From Straminergon stramineum (Eukaryota; Streptophyta; Bryopsida; Hypnales; Calliergonaceae), in the NCBI GenBank assembly GCA_963920665.1, contig OY987265.1:11475001-11539000 (forward strand): DNA of 64,000 nucleotides, read 5' to 3'. The notes under the pieces were generated by a model, which worked only from the letters and a program-made list of their open reading frames with translations, made no database searches and was not told the origin of the DNA. A program made the position numbers and the translations under genes. Positions 10,283-22,175 of this stretch are shown here, in pieces (the first letter of the stretch is position 1; each line of letters starts with the position of its first letter).

Positions 10283-12869
10283 ATATATAAGGGGTGCTTG
10301 GCCACCTATAAAAGGGTGCCTTTCTCCTCTCAAACCACCTTCATTTTGTATTTGGGTCCATTGGGTCCTTTGGATCCACTTTTGTTGGAACTTTTGGCGT
10401 TTAGCCCCAAACCTTAGCAGTGTTTGTCTTCTTGTTGTTTTTTGTTCTCTTTTGCTAGTCTTTTGTAAGTCATAGAGGTCTTGGGGTCTCTTTGCACTTT
10501 GTGTCTTCTTGTCTTTTATTATTTCTAGTAATCTAGCCTTGCGTTCTTTTTTGGTTGTTTGGTCTCAAGGTTACTCAAGTTTTGAGCACCGAGTTTTACT
10601 AACCTTGGAGAAGGTGTGTTGCTTTCTCCCCTTGGATCTTGTACCTTCTTTTGAAAGTTTTGGGCGTCTATTTGTCCTTATACTAACTCTAGAGCCAACC
10701 TCCCATGGTACCTTGGCGATGCCACTTTGGAGGTGTCTCTATTTTATTTTGAGTCTCACTAACCATTGCTATATAAATATTGGTTACAATTTTTTGAGGG
10801 TGTCTTAACTTTCTATATTAGCATGTTCTACTAACCTTGTCTTAGTTTTATACATGTCATTGTAAATCCCCCCGAGACGGCAAAACTTTGGACCCTCTAG
10901 GTCCCAAGAGTCTTAGATTGTGTATTAAAGTCCTATCAACAGCGGAGCTTTGAACCCTAAGATACCTTCTAGTTTTAGACTTAGTGTTAAACCCAAATTG
11001 ATGACAAAGCTTTGAACTTACCCAGTACTCACCTCCAAAGTTTAGTTTCCAAAACATTTTTGAAATGAACCAAAGTTTAGTATCCAAAAAGTAGGCTTTA
11101 AGTCTTAGTAGTCTAGTCCTAAGTGTCCCTCTAAGTCCATGATAGCCAAGTCTCACGTCCTTTCCAAGTCATTTTTAACCCAAGCTATTTCCAAGTCATA
11201 AGCAACCAAGTTTTAATTCCTCTATGTCCTAGCGTAGAAAGGTGTCGGATTTTCCAAAAAACCAACACCCCCCAGTCAATCCAAGCACCCTTCCATTCGG
11301 GCTAGCAACTCCCTAGGTAGAACCAAACCCCCCTCCACCCGTGGGATGGAGGGCTAGTAGCTAGGTATTGGGGTGGGGCCGGTGGGCCGAGTATGTAGGG
11401 TGGAGTTGGTTTGGTAGCAATCCAAGGAGGAGTTGGGCCAAGGGAAATGAGGGAGAGGAAGGATAGAAGTAAGATAGGATAGGGAGAGAGAATTAGAGAG
11501 GGAATAGAAGAAAAGAAGTAGTGAAAAAAGTGTAAAAGTAGGGTAGGATAGGAGAAAACTATAAGGGTTTAGTATAAGAGGGGTAAGGGGTCTTAGGAAA
11601 AAACCAAGAGGGTTAACACCATAGAAGAATAACAAGGACAACAAGTCCTACATACTTGCTCTCTCCTTCACTATGTCAACCTCTCCAACGAAGATGTCAA
11701 GCCACAAAGGGGAGGAGGAGAAGGGAAGTGGTGAGGAGTTAGGAGAAGTTCTCCATCCATTAGGAAGTAGCTTAGAATACATGGGCATTAATTAGAAGGT
11801 AGTTGTAGTTCAAGTAGAGGGGGTCATGAATACCTTCTTTGGGTTTCGTAGGTCTTGGGGTTAAAGGGAGGAAGTAGGTGTAGTGATCATCAAACATGGG
11901 ATGTAGGACTTTTAGAATAGTAGGTGACCACCCACCCCATATGGAACGAGGGTTAGGGTGGAAAGAATAAAGGGGAAAGGATGAAAGTTAGCCAAGGATA
12001 GGAACCCCACAAATTGTATTCCAACCTAAAATTTGGAATTCATCCAAGTAATTATCCAACTCCACAAAGGTGACATGGCGGTGAGGGATGTATTAGAAGG
12101 AAGTCTTGGGCACCTAGTGGAGGAACCCTAAGCTGAGGTAGGGCACTAACATTCTCCTTTTCATTCTAGTTTGTTTTATTTCACAAGTATAGAGTGGGGC
12201 CGAGGCCTAGGGGTGGGTAGCACCTTTAGGATAGAGTTTCAGTTCAAGTTTAGAATTTTAATCATAGAGTAGATGTCAAGGGGGTTCCGGAAGTATAAAA
12301 TACGCCCCAAACTGACTCATAACGAGGGAGGTATGAGCAGATGAAGTTTGGGATCTAAAATGGATGAATTCGGGTGAAATTCATCCATCCAAGACCAAAC
12401 TTGAAACTTACACATGAGTTTAGAGGATGGGCTTTGGGTCCAAAATTCAGGGTCGTTTGAATTAGGGAAGGGGCCAAAGGGATGGATGAAGTTTAGATAG
12501 CCTCCTCAAGGACTAAACTTCATCTAGCCATACCTCCTTGTAGAAACGTCCAAACCCCATGCATCTTAGGTTTTTAGAAATGGCATGACCTGATCTACAA
12601 GTTAAAAATAATAGATTTGGATTACATTCAGTTCTATTAGGAGATCACAACAATCAAGGGATCAAGCTAGTTAAAGTAACTTCTACACTTAGGCTAGTTT
12701 GGGGGTTCATTGGTGAATTATAGGACTTAGGAAGCTAAGAAAAGATCCATTTCTTGGAAGGCACAACGTACCTATGTTAGGCACCTGTTAGAATAGAATT
12801 CACCCCTTCAAATATGAGAATCTCATCGTGCTCGTGTATTTACCAAGGGTAGGTAAATACTTGCTCACA
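10283..12869 (+). mobile_element. LTR-like unit R1 (5'-truncated, forward)
   Basis: Homologous to R4 (45408-48275) along its length and to R2/R3 in reverse. Shared landmarks are a TATA box with CTATAAAAGGG at 10306, a leader rich in TTTGG/TTGTT words, purine-rich tracts at 11400-11560, CATCCAAG.CCAAACTTG.AACTTACACA, AACGTCCAAA.CCCATG, and the terminus TTGCTCACA at 12861-12869. It ends in CA like the complete copies. No gag-pol frames and no tRNA-type primer site follow, so it behaves like a solo LTR remnant. The first 1.2 kb present in R3 is missing here. Confidence 0.6.
10307..10314 (+). promoter_or_regulatory. TATA box of LTR-like unit R1
   Basis: TATAAAAG lies in a segment conserved with R4 (45438) and, in reverse, with R3 (about 43680-43687). 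Its conserved place inside three copies suggests it is the U3 core promoter of the element. Confidence 0.5.
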
Positions 12870-15075
12870 TCGTTCAAATCAATAAGATCTCTTTGTATGT
12901 TCAAAAACATCTTTGTATAGGGATCCACCCATGTTGAAGTTTCCTCACCCCATTCTATGGCCAAGTTAATGGCACTGCAGTATCTTCTTCAACATCGTTG
13001 TCAAAGACATCTTGCACTTGCATCAACTCACATTCAAGGTTCCTTCCCCTTTTGTGAGTTCAATGCTCCCCTCCCCAAAGTAGACAATTCCTTCGTCCCC
13101 TTCTTTGGGTGGATACTTTCGTCTACAAAGTAGTTGGTGTCAAGAAAATCATTTTTGTCTAGATTCTCCAACCCCACTGCTAAGCTCTAGAAACTATCGT
13201 GGTGTTTTTAGTCAACAATGGCAAAGTGGTCCAGACCATCCATTTGCATTACAAGTGGGGAATATATATTAATACTAAAGGTGATGAGATCTAGTTCAAG
13301 TTGAGTCAACTTAAATTTTATTAATACCACAAAACAATGTGACAAACTAAAATTATTTTATAGAAGAATGAAATGGTTAACTTGAATCGACTTGAATTAT
13401 AGAAAACAGATATTCTTCCACCACATTTGATTTCAACTCAACTTGACTCAATAGAAATAGACTAGATACTAATATCATACCCAAATTGTACAAACAAATT
13501 TACTACCAACAAAGACCGGAAAAACATCTCTCTTTGCGTTGAGAAATATGTCTAACATAGTGAGGTAGAACTCCATTCATAATTCGGTGTTGTAAAGCAG
13601 TATTTGAACTTGTTAAAGAACCTCAACTTTTGCCACTTTGTTGTCTTCGGTGTCTTGAACTTCCTTGGAATAGTCTTCCACTTAACTTGGGCCCCACTTC
13701 TCATAAGAAAAATGAGCTTCACCAATGCTCTTGCACAACTGGCACTCACAACAAGGTCTTCCAGCCTCTTGACCAATGTGGACACATATTTCGAGAACTA
13801 AGTCACAAAATTATCACCAAAGCCCTCCAACCTAATGTAAGCTCTTACAATAGCTATTAATGGCAATTGTCTATGACATGAACCTCAGGGCAAGAATCCT
13901 TTGTTATTGGATATATATATTGATTGAATCGTACACCATGTCCAATAATATTGTTTTTGATTCCATTGGCAACGTAGGTTATCTCTCAAATCTATATCAT
14001 AACAATTATGGGGATTAAATAAATTGTTCCTATATAACTTTCAATATTGTTTGATTTTCCATGGTACATTTTGATGCAAGTGCTTCTATCCACTCTTATT
14101 GGCCTTCTAGTTGGCACATTGTTACTCTTGAAAAAGATGAGGGCATCTTGAAGGCTTTATTAGCACTTTTGGTATGTACTTCACTGTCTACTACAGTGTT
14201 TTCGAAACCTATGGTTGAGAAGTTGATTGATTCTATCAAGGAGCTTTGTACATGAGAACTCATTAAAAAAATCATGATTCAGTATATAGTTCAACCCTCG
14301 ACTCTTAATTTCTTTTAGATTTGAGTTGATATTACACCTAAACTAACTCATTTCATCTTCATCTTATACATTTATGAAGTGCAACCCTCCATCACACTTG
14401 CCATTCTTCTGTAGACTTGATTGCTTTCTAAATCTAGAGAAGCTTTTTGATTTGCTAGATCATATTAAATACTTGACTCAAGTGTTCGTAGTTTACAATA
14501 GTACATATAATTTGCCCCATAACCAATTTATAGACCCTTGTATTTTGGATTTCATAGATCTTGGGGTAGTATCCTCAAATGTAAAGTTACTTTTTGACTC
14601 TTCCAATAGTGTCTACTTTAGAGATGATTTGTTAAATTTGAATTGGATTGAATTTTTAATCTATAAAAAGGATTTTGGATACTTTACTACAATGCATTAG
14701 TGAGTGGTTGCATTGTCATCAATTGGATTTGATTTCTTATATTATACTCTTCTATTTATCAATCCTTTAATGCAATCGATGCATGGATTTTTCTTTTGTT
14801 TTTTTTGTATGCTATGAATTTATTCACCTAGAATTCCACCATTTTCAATAGAAAAAGATAACTTATAATTAAGAACAATATTGGTTCTAAGCCCTCTCAT
14901 CTCAAATCAACATGGAACAACAAAATTCATTGTCATCATAGATAACAAATATATATATGACCTATGACTAGGGATTTAGGACTTCAAGGATGATAAGTTC
15001 TTTCTTTCTCCAAATTTGAGCTTCAATGAAATGAAGTTTCTACTATTAGGGTTGAGGTTAGAAAGTTGGAGTAAT
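12870..15075. other. Decayed DNA between R1 and the first CACTA-like element
   Basis: Minus-strand open stretches, for example 13552-13785 with LVKRLEDLVVSASCARALVK, and coding-like text near 12950-13150 suggest relics of a retroelement or gene, but stops and frameshifts are frequent and no domain is recognisable. A 108-codon plus-strand stretch at 14374-14700 also has no recognisable motif. Confidence 0.3.
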
Positions 15076-15446
15076 CACTACTAAAAAAACTATGTCCTAA
15101 TCAACAAAAATAAAATAAAAAAGTGTTGATTTTTTTGGTTTAGTAGAATGTGTTGAATAACTTGACTCAGACATTGGCGAACCAAAAAGTGTTGATTTGG
15201 ATGTTGTTATTGATACTTTTCTGCTGTTCAACAACACTAAAGTGTTAATTTTGTTGTTAATTTCAAGGGGTTTATCCATTGCACCATGCATGGAGAATCT
15301 TGATATAAGTGGGGAAAAAAATGTATTTCCTAAATTTTTTTGATTTAATTTTTTTGTAAACTTAGTAGATTTGGGTGGCCATTTTGGCATAGTAAAAAAA
15401 ACTTTGAACTAAGAATAGTTGGAAAATAAAGTTAACTTTCACCTCC

Positions 15447-15597
15447 AAAAATCCGTTTGTACTTCTAAGTCTTCAATCAAACGTTATGGAATCAAAGAGG
15501 ATGTTTGAAATGTCCAAAAAAATATTCATTCCAACTCCTCTCTAAACTTTGTCCATAAATTTTGATTGAAGACTCAAAATTAAAAATGGATTTTTGG
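15447..15597. repeat. Long imperfect hairpin inside E1
   Basis: CCAAAAATCCGTTTGT... at 15447-15503 pairs with ...AAATGGATTTTTGG at 15539-15597. The arms extend outward to TTGGCATAGTA (about 15380) and TACTATGCCA (about 15660). It is the diverged copy of hairpins in E3 and E4. Confidence 0.6.
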
Positions 15598-16037
15598 AAG
15601 TGAAAGTTAACTTCATTTTTCAACTGTTCTTAGTCCAAAGTTTTTTGAAGAAAGTTATTTTACTATGCCAATATAGCCACCAAAGTCTGCTGATTTTAAT
15701 AAATACCGAATTGTTTTTGGATAGAAATTATATTTAGACATTCCATACATAAAATAATTAATAATTTTATATCAATAAAAATTTAATAAATTGTGCACTA
15801 TGATGCTTGCAAATCTCAAAATTTCACGTTTTTTCTCACTTCTATCAATATATCCAAAAAATTTAATTTTCAAAAACAAAATTCATTAGGAATAAACATT
15901 TTGATCTTGTTGAGTTGTAAGAATTTTTTTTTTCATTTTAGTGTCTTTTGTAATTGATCAAAATTACAAATTAGACAAATTTTGTAGATTTTAAATAAAA
16001 ATTACCTAATCAGTGTGGCTAAAAAGTGATACCCAAA

Positions 16038-16120
16038 CACTAGAAGAAAACATTGTCAGTTTCATTGTCAGTTTTGTGTCACCTAGATTTTGTTGAAACT
16101 GACAATATTTTCTTCTAGTG
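16038..16120. mobile_element. 83-bp CACTA-type MITE
   Basis: The ends are CACTAGAAGAAAACATTGTC and its inverted match GACAATATTTTCTTCTAGTG. The 3-bp flanks are AAA on both sides, the target-duplication size expected for CACTA/EnSpm. It has no coding capacity. It sits inside E1. Confidence 0.75.
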
Positions 16121-16613
16121 AAAGCTAACCACTACCCAACGTTCCATAATGATTTATATCAACATTTGGGCAATTGAAATGTAAATTAAATGATGAAAAT
16201 TTATTTGAAATTCTTGTAAGTCAAAATGACCAAAAAAATGTTTTTTGGGGGATAAATAATTTGAAAGATGAAATCCAACCATTTGGCAAGAGTTAAAACT
16301 ATTTTTTGAAATCCGAGCATCTCAGGGAGGGGGCATTGGTGAAAATCATAGAAATTATGTGCGATAAAAAACAGGGTCTAATATATTCAGTTTGGATAAA
16401 TTTTCGAAAAAAGTAAATGTAATATACATTTCTTTAAAATTTTAACACATCATTATAAATACTATAGCATTAGGTATAATACCAGTGAATTATGTAATTG
16501 GTACATATAAAATACCATGGAAAGAAAAAAGCACTAACAAATTTGCTATGTACTTTGACAATTCTAAGGAAGTGGTAAGAAGAAAAATCGATTGTAAGGA
16601 AAACATGGGATAG

Positions 16614-16835
16614 AAGAGAAAGAAATGGGGTGCTATGCAAAAGAAATGGGTTCAAAGAAAAAAAATGGGGTACATGAGAAAGAAATTGAGTGTTATAGAA
16701 AAAAAATGTGTGGTAAGGAAAAAAATAGGGTATGAGAGAAATAAATGGGGTGTTCTAGGAAAAAAGGGTTCAAAGAAAAAAATGGGGTGTAAGGAAAAAA
16801 AATGGGGTGAAAAGGAAAAAAATGGGATATAAGTA
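16614..16835. repeat. Minisatellite, unit about 18-22 bp
   Basis: About ten degenerate units of the type GAAAAAAATGGGGTGTAAG. Overlapping open stretches on both strands here are by-products of the repeat. Confidence 0.8.
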
Positions 16836-17165
16836 AAATACCCCATTTTAAAATGAAAAATTGAAAAAATTATAACTAATAATACGTACCATTAATTATC
16901 AAGTTTTACCTTTATTTTAAAAAATATCATGCCTTTTAATCCATTTCATGAGGTAAATATCCCCCCTCTAAATAGGTCATTATTGCACGTGAACGCAAAA
17001 TATACAACGGAGTGCTCTCCCTCCCCCCCCCCCCAAGCCGAGTATGCATCATGATTTTACAAATTATGAGGTTTCTTATCTTACAATTTTGGAAGGATAT
17101 ACTATACTATACAAAGCTAATTATGAGCTACATGAGCTACATCCTATGATTGAAATTATTGAACT

Positions 17166-17183
17166 ATATATATATATATATAA
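17166..17183. repeat. (TA)n microsatellite
   Basis: Uninterrupted alternating TA of about 18 bp. A C-run of 12 at 17023-17034 is a second simple repeat nearby. Confidence 0.85.
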
Positions 17184-18143
17184 AGATTTTAGTCTACTTT
17201 TAACTTTTATTATTTAGAAGTAGTTGTGGGTAGGTTTCAACATTTGTTAGAATCGTTGGAGTTAAATACTTCAAATTTGAATTTAGAACTATTCCAATTT
17301 CATTACTATGAAATTAAAAATTTGAATATGAAGAAAATTAATAATTTAGTTATAGAATTGAAAAATGCCAATTTGAATGGCTGTAATGTTGTAATAAACA
17401 ATCTATGTCCTACAATTTTATTTTTTTTCAAAAAATATGGAAAATTGACTTAAATAAAGGACTTCAAAGTTTATTTTAGAGTGGAATTTCTGTAACTACC
17501 CACAAACTAAAACTCTTCATAACTTTCATCTCATTAATCAAAATAGAATGATTCAAGGCTTTTCATGTATATATAAATCTAAAAAATCAATTTCAAATTT
17601 TTATTTTTGGAAAAACTGATTTTTTAAGAATTTTTTGAGTTGCGTGAAGATTAATGAAAATTATATATCATGCAATAACTTTTAACCATGTAGTCAAAGG
17701 TTACGAAAATTATTGCGCATTAAAGCTACTCCTTGGGCACATGTGTGAAAATTTCAAAGAGAAAAAATAAAAATTTCATTCATAGTGAGCTACCCAAAAC
17801 TATTATGTTGCGAAAAACTTAATTTGGTCCTTTAGGGGTTAAAATCAAACTATATTCTAAAAAAAATTTGAATAGAATTTGAATTTTGTATTCCTATTTT
17901 CTACAACATTTCAAAAGATTCCAGTAGGTTCCAAAAGATTCTAAAAAGATTCCATAAGATTCTATATGATTCTACAAGTTTTTGTTGATTTGATTAGTTT
18001 ACTATACAAATCGACAAAAATAATGTAACCATTTTGTTAAGATGTGCAAAATCAACAAAAAATTGTGAAAATCAACGATAGAATACCCAAATCAACAAAA
18101 AATTGTTTTTTTTTGTTGATTTGGACATCATTTTCTATTAGTA

Positions 18144-19369
18144 GATGTACAAATCTTGCTTGGAGAGGCTCCATAAAATTTTAGTCACATTAGTTTCATG
18201 AAGTCATGTTTAGAAATGCAACGATGAGGAAGTATATAGATTGGCAATAATGCCATTTTGTGATAGAGGAGAGAGAAATTTGGTATTCTTCCATATATGT
18301 CAAAGAATCTAGGTCTTTTAAGTTAAAGGCGCATCACAAGTGTGAATGTTATAGATGTGAATTTGACATAAAATTCTTTCATTTGACTATAGTGGATGTC
18401 GTTTTTGTTACAACTGAATTCCATCATAAATTGTAGAATTCATGAAATGTGTAGTCGTGTGCAATGAATTATAATTTTATAACAAATCCAATCAAAAACC
18501 AAGACTCATAAATGTGCTCTCAACTTCAAGACTCGCCTCAAGGACTTTGAATTTGGTCTCAAAATTTGTCACTAGATAATCTAGAAAATGTAGTTCAAAG
18601 GGACAATTATTGTATTTTGCAAGTATTACTCATACAAGTTGTTTTGAAAGCATTTGTCCAAATTCATGTATTATTCAATATTTTTCAACTACAGTTTACG
18701 ACAAGAAATGCATCATACATTCCCATTAGGTAACAACATTTAAAATCATCTTAATAAGATTTTGAATATGGCTCCTAAAATTTTTTGTTGGATCTTGTTA
18801 GGAATCAAATGGGAATTATAGATCTTCTAAGAATGTGTTTTTGGAACATCCTATATAAACAAGCAACTAAATTACAAGAGGCTTTGTCCCTATAGCTCTA
18901 GCTTACTTCCAAGTAGGATAGTTTCATCAACATTTTGTAGGAAAACTTCTATTGATGTCAAGCCTCCTCTCCTTTGATCCAAAGTCAATAAAGTTTAAAA
19001 GTTTAAAAAAAGATGTAAAATCCCAACATCAATACTAAGCTCTCATGAATGAAGGTGATACAATCGTGTGTAGATTGACATTTACCAAAAGATACAGAGT
19101 ATATTATTTTCTAGAACTTCCAACCAAGCTACCATCTTGTTTAGTTGATTCAAAAATTGATAATTAAAATTGAAGTATACTTTCAATTATACAAGCTTGA
19201 ACTATAGAAGTACCAAAACTTGTCAATAAAAGCAATTCAACATAGTTGGAGGCACCTTTTGCAAGAATTTTTTTTGAAGTATTAGTAATTGAAATTTGAA
19301 AATCAGGAAATTTCAAAAGAAAAATTATAATTTTTGAATATAGAATGGATTTGTGAGCCACTTTATTGA
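18144..19369. other. AT-rich DNA, nothing recognised
   Basis: No supported gene, RNA or bounded element. Short coding-like text cannot be followed across stops. Confidence 0.4.
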
Positions 19370-19438
19370 AAATATTTAGATATAGCATTAGAATTTTTGG
19401 ATATATGCATGGAATTCTAATGCTATATCCGAATATTT
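19370..19438. repeat. Compact hairpin, 26-bp arms and 17-nt loop
   Basis: The left arm (19370-19395) contains GATATAGCATTAGAATT and the right arm (19413-19438) AATTCTAATGCTATATC; 24 of 26 positions pair. The size is in the range of plant small-RNA foldbacks, but no expression can be inferred. Confidence 0.65.
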
Positions 19439-19639
19439 CTAAAGTTTCCTTCATGGAGTAAGGTTGATTTCACGCCAGATAACCTAACCTGTTATAGCCA
19501 AGTTTTGAACCCGCAACCATGCCATTCGGTTTTGGTACCTTTCCATCATCATCTGATAGTTTAGAGGCATCTCAGACTATTTTCATGCATTTTTCATTCT
19601 ACGATAACAAGACATAACTGTTGATTAATGAGTATTTTT

Positions 19640-19880
19640 CAAGGGGAGACGTTAATCCACCCCTTCGAGCAAATGGAGGGGGGCTCTCATGGGGCCCTTC
19701 CCTGACAGATTCGGGGGCCTAGCTCGGCTCTTGTTCTTCCCACCCATCCCTCAACATCCCATCCTAGCCTTCCCGCCTCAAGGCTCTCATCCTCCCACAC
19801 TAGATCCAGATTGCCTTCTAAGTTCAGCCACTTGAGATTGTTTCTCCTATCCCAATTGCTCTCTAGTCTAGATTTCCTCT
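19640..19880. repeat. Dispersed repeat A, copy 2
   Basis: Second copy of the unit at 8082-8330, with the same succession of GTTAATCC, a G-rich block, GGGGCCCTTCCCTGACAG, CTAGCCTTCC and CCAGATTGCCTTC. It carries no open frame. It is probably a fragment of a larger dispersed element whose ends I cannot define. Confidence 0.6.
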
Positions 19881-20172
19881 CCTAATCGCTTTCTCCTAAT
19901 CCAGTCACTCTTCAATCTAGATCGTTGTTCCTTAGTTGGTCCAAATAGCTTTCCATCCCTAAGCTTTTCATGTTCAACCTCCCGTTCTTGATCACTGCTC
20001 TATTCAACTGCAACTTTTAGTTGGAGAATGTTATTGATTGTGGCTTGATAGTTGGCAATTTGAGAAGTATTATTTATATTGTTACATTAATTGAGGTGAG
20101 CAAATGTGCACTTGATTCTTCTTGAATTGTTTGTATTGTTAATACTTTTATTACACTTTTTCAAATATCATA

Positions 20173-20502
20173 CACTATAACAAAACATGGTAAAAAAAAT
20201 CACATTCAAAATCAAGTGCGGTTCTTTTGACCATGTTTTTGTATAGGCCCACTACATGCGTAGCCACCATTTTTTGCAATTTTTGATGCAATTTTTTGGA
20301 ATTTTAGGGCGTGTTATATTTCATTGGAAAGGTGTTTTTAAATCAAATGGAATATAACACGCTCCAAAATTCCAAAAAATTGTAGTCAAAAATTGCAAAA
20401 GAATATAATAGCCCATTACATATATATGTACAAAAACATAGTCAAAAGAACTGCACTTGAATTTGAGTGCGGTTCTTTTATCATGTTTTGATATATATAG
20501 TG
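20173..20502. mobile_element. 330-bp foldback MITE, CACTA-type
   Basis: The ends are CACTATAACAAAACATGGTA and ...CATGTTTTGATATATATAGTG, flanked by a 3-bp duplication ATA on each side. Nearly the whole element folds on itself: AGTGCGGTTCTTTTGA-CCATG near the left pairs with its counterpart at the right, and the centre pairs AATTTTTTGGAATTTTAGGG with its inverse around a short loop near 20325-20345. The open stretch at 20321-20545 is a by-product. Confidence 0.75.
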
Positions 20503-21107
20503 ATAGTAAGAAGATTGGTTTTGCACAATTTTTTTCATTTAGCAATGAAGGTACTTGAAAGCATTATTTTGTCTTAGTCATAGTGAAAGTTGGTGTGATA
20601 GCAACGACGTTCAATTTCGAAAATGTTGACTACCTTTACACATCTTTGTACATATTAGAATTCTTGAACAATCCAAGAAATTTTCTCCACATCGCATTGG
20701 TTATTGACTTATTGTTGTAAGACATATTGTTTTGTATTTAGAAGAAAGTTGCAAATCATTTTATGAAGTATATAGTGTATAAGCTTATAGATTTGCAATA
20801 TTAACCTCTTTTGAAACCTCATTATTACCAAGTACTCTGAATATATTATCAATGGAAATATTTGATTTTTCATGAATTGTTTTTCTTCTTTTAATATTTT
20901 GAGCTTCTAAGATTGTTGTGTGATGGAGTTATTAAAATGTGACTATGTGGATGGGCTCCAAAGGGATCATTTTAGAATAGCAATACCTATTCTTATTCAA
21001 TTTATAATGAATTTTAATATGAAGCTTACCCTTCGAATTTTATAGAAATTATTGATGGAAGATAATGTGTATTAATTAATGTACTACAATTTTTATCATG
21101 GCACAAC

Positions 21108-21566
21108 ATGATTACAAAGACAAGAGAAACACATTTTTATAAGCCCGCATCAAATATATATATTTTGTATCTAGAACAAGATTTGCAAACAAGGGATTTT
21201 ATTTGGTTGAAGTTATACCATTTGACAATGATGGAGAATGTAAGAAAGTTGTTTAAAGGCCACTATCATGATTATAAAGAGGATATAGATTTTGTGGTAG
21301 GCTCTAACAATGGACATATTCCCAAGTTAAGTCCTTATAGAAATATGAATGTGAGGAATGATTTATCATTGAATGGCATGGATTCTATCACGTCAGGGAA
21401 GGAAGATAGTGATGTGCAATTACAAATGGATGGGAAAGCAGTTATGAACTGCCATAGAAATCTAAAATCTAGCCTATACATGACTGAAGTTGATGATGAT
21501 GAAGAAGAACTACAGTTTCCTCAGAAGGAAAATACATTGATTTTTTCATTAGCTCAAACTATCTAA
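21108..21566 (+). CDS. 152-codon open frame upstream of the SWIM relic, unknown
   Basis: Long for this AT-rich stretch. It encodes a hydrophilic protein with an acidic segment (TEVDDDEEELQ, about residues 126-136) and no domain I recognise. It lies about 600 bp upstream of, and on the same strand as, the decayed MULE/SWIM transposase fragments, so it may be the N-terminal part of that former gene. No start context or splice site supports expression. A chance open frame or pseudogene exon is equally possible. Confidence 0.3.
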   Translation: MITKTRETHFYKPASNIYILYLEQDLQTRDFIWLKLYHLTMMENVRKLFKGHYHDYKEDIDFVVGSNNGHIPKLSPYRNMNVRNDLSLNGMDSITSGKEDSDVQLQMDGKAVMNCHRNLKSSLYMTEVDDDEEELQFPQKENTLIFSLAQTI

Positions 21567-22175
21567 CATCCACCTATTAGATCATTTCAACAGGAAAATT
21601 TGATTTAGAAGATTCACAAGACTTCTTGTTGTGGGATTTATCAAGATTAGTATTTAATGAAAACAATACTAACAATCACAAAATAAATGTATTTAAGACT
21701 ACAATAATGTGATGATATGTTATTTTCAACTTTTCATTAATAAGCACAAAAAATGCACATGTTATTTGTACAATTCTTTTTTCTACTTAGATTTTATTTA
21801 TTTGTATGTTTCCTATAGAATAATGTATCATCTTTTATTTATTGAATTACAATATCTTAATAAGTATAATAATATAAATAAGAATTATCTTATTTTAGAT
21901 TTCACTTTTTCTTTTCACAATTCATGTTTTGCGTTCTTTATACGAGTATAGGTATAACTTTGGTCTTGAAGATCATTCACGAGTAATTTTCTAAGACATA
22001 GAAAGATCAGAAGCCTTGTGCTCTTATTACATTATATCCGAGACTCTAAAAAAAACACAAAAAGATGGTAGAGAAAACAAAGTGACAAGATAAAAAAATC
22101 ATAGTAGAATACAACTTTTTAAAAATAGGAAATACCTCAAGAAGTAAAAAGACATATATAAGAACAACTCAATTT

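Larger units (their letters stand above)
15076..18143. mobile_element. CACTA-like element E1, probably enlarged by nested insertions
   Basis: The left end is CACTACTAAAAAAACTATGT followed by AATCAACAAAAAT. The right end is ...GTTGATTTGGACATCATTTT-CTATTAGTA, the inverted counterpart. Subterminal AATCAACAAAAA and TTGTTGATTTGG words are shared with E2 and E3. An internal hairpin (15447-15597) and flanking text (TGGCATAGTA ... TACTATGCCA) match E3 and E4. Relatives are only about 0.9-1.1 kb, so the extra length implies insertions, one of which is the MITE at 16038-16120. The two ends may alternatively belong to different copies. No transposase frame was found. Confidence 0.45.

Noticed and set aside
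11354..11644. 96-codon minus-strand open frame rich in S, L, F, P
   Set aside because: Translation of the purine-rich tract of LTR-like unit R1; the same tract in R4 gives similar low-complexity text.
16635..16846. Lysine/glycine-rich and proline/phenylalanine-rich open frames on opposite strands
   Set aside because: Both are translations of the GAAAAAAATGGGGTG minisatellite.
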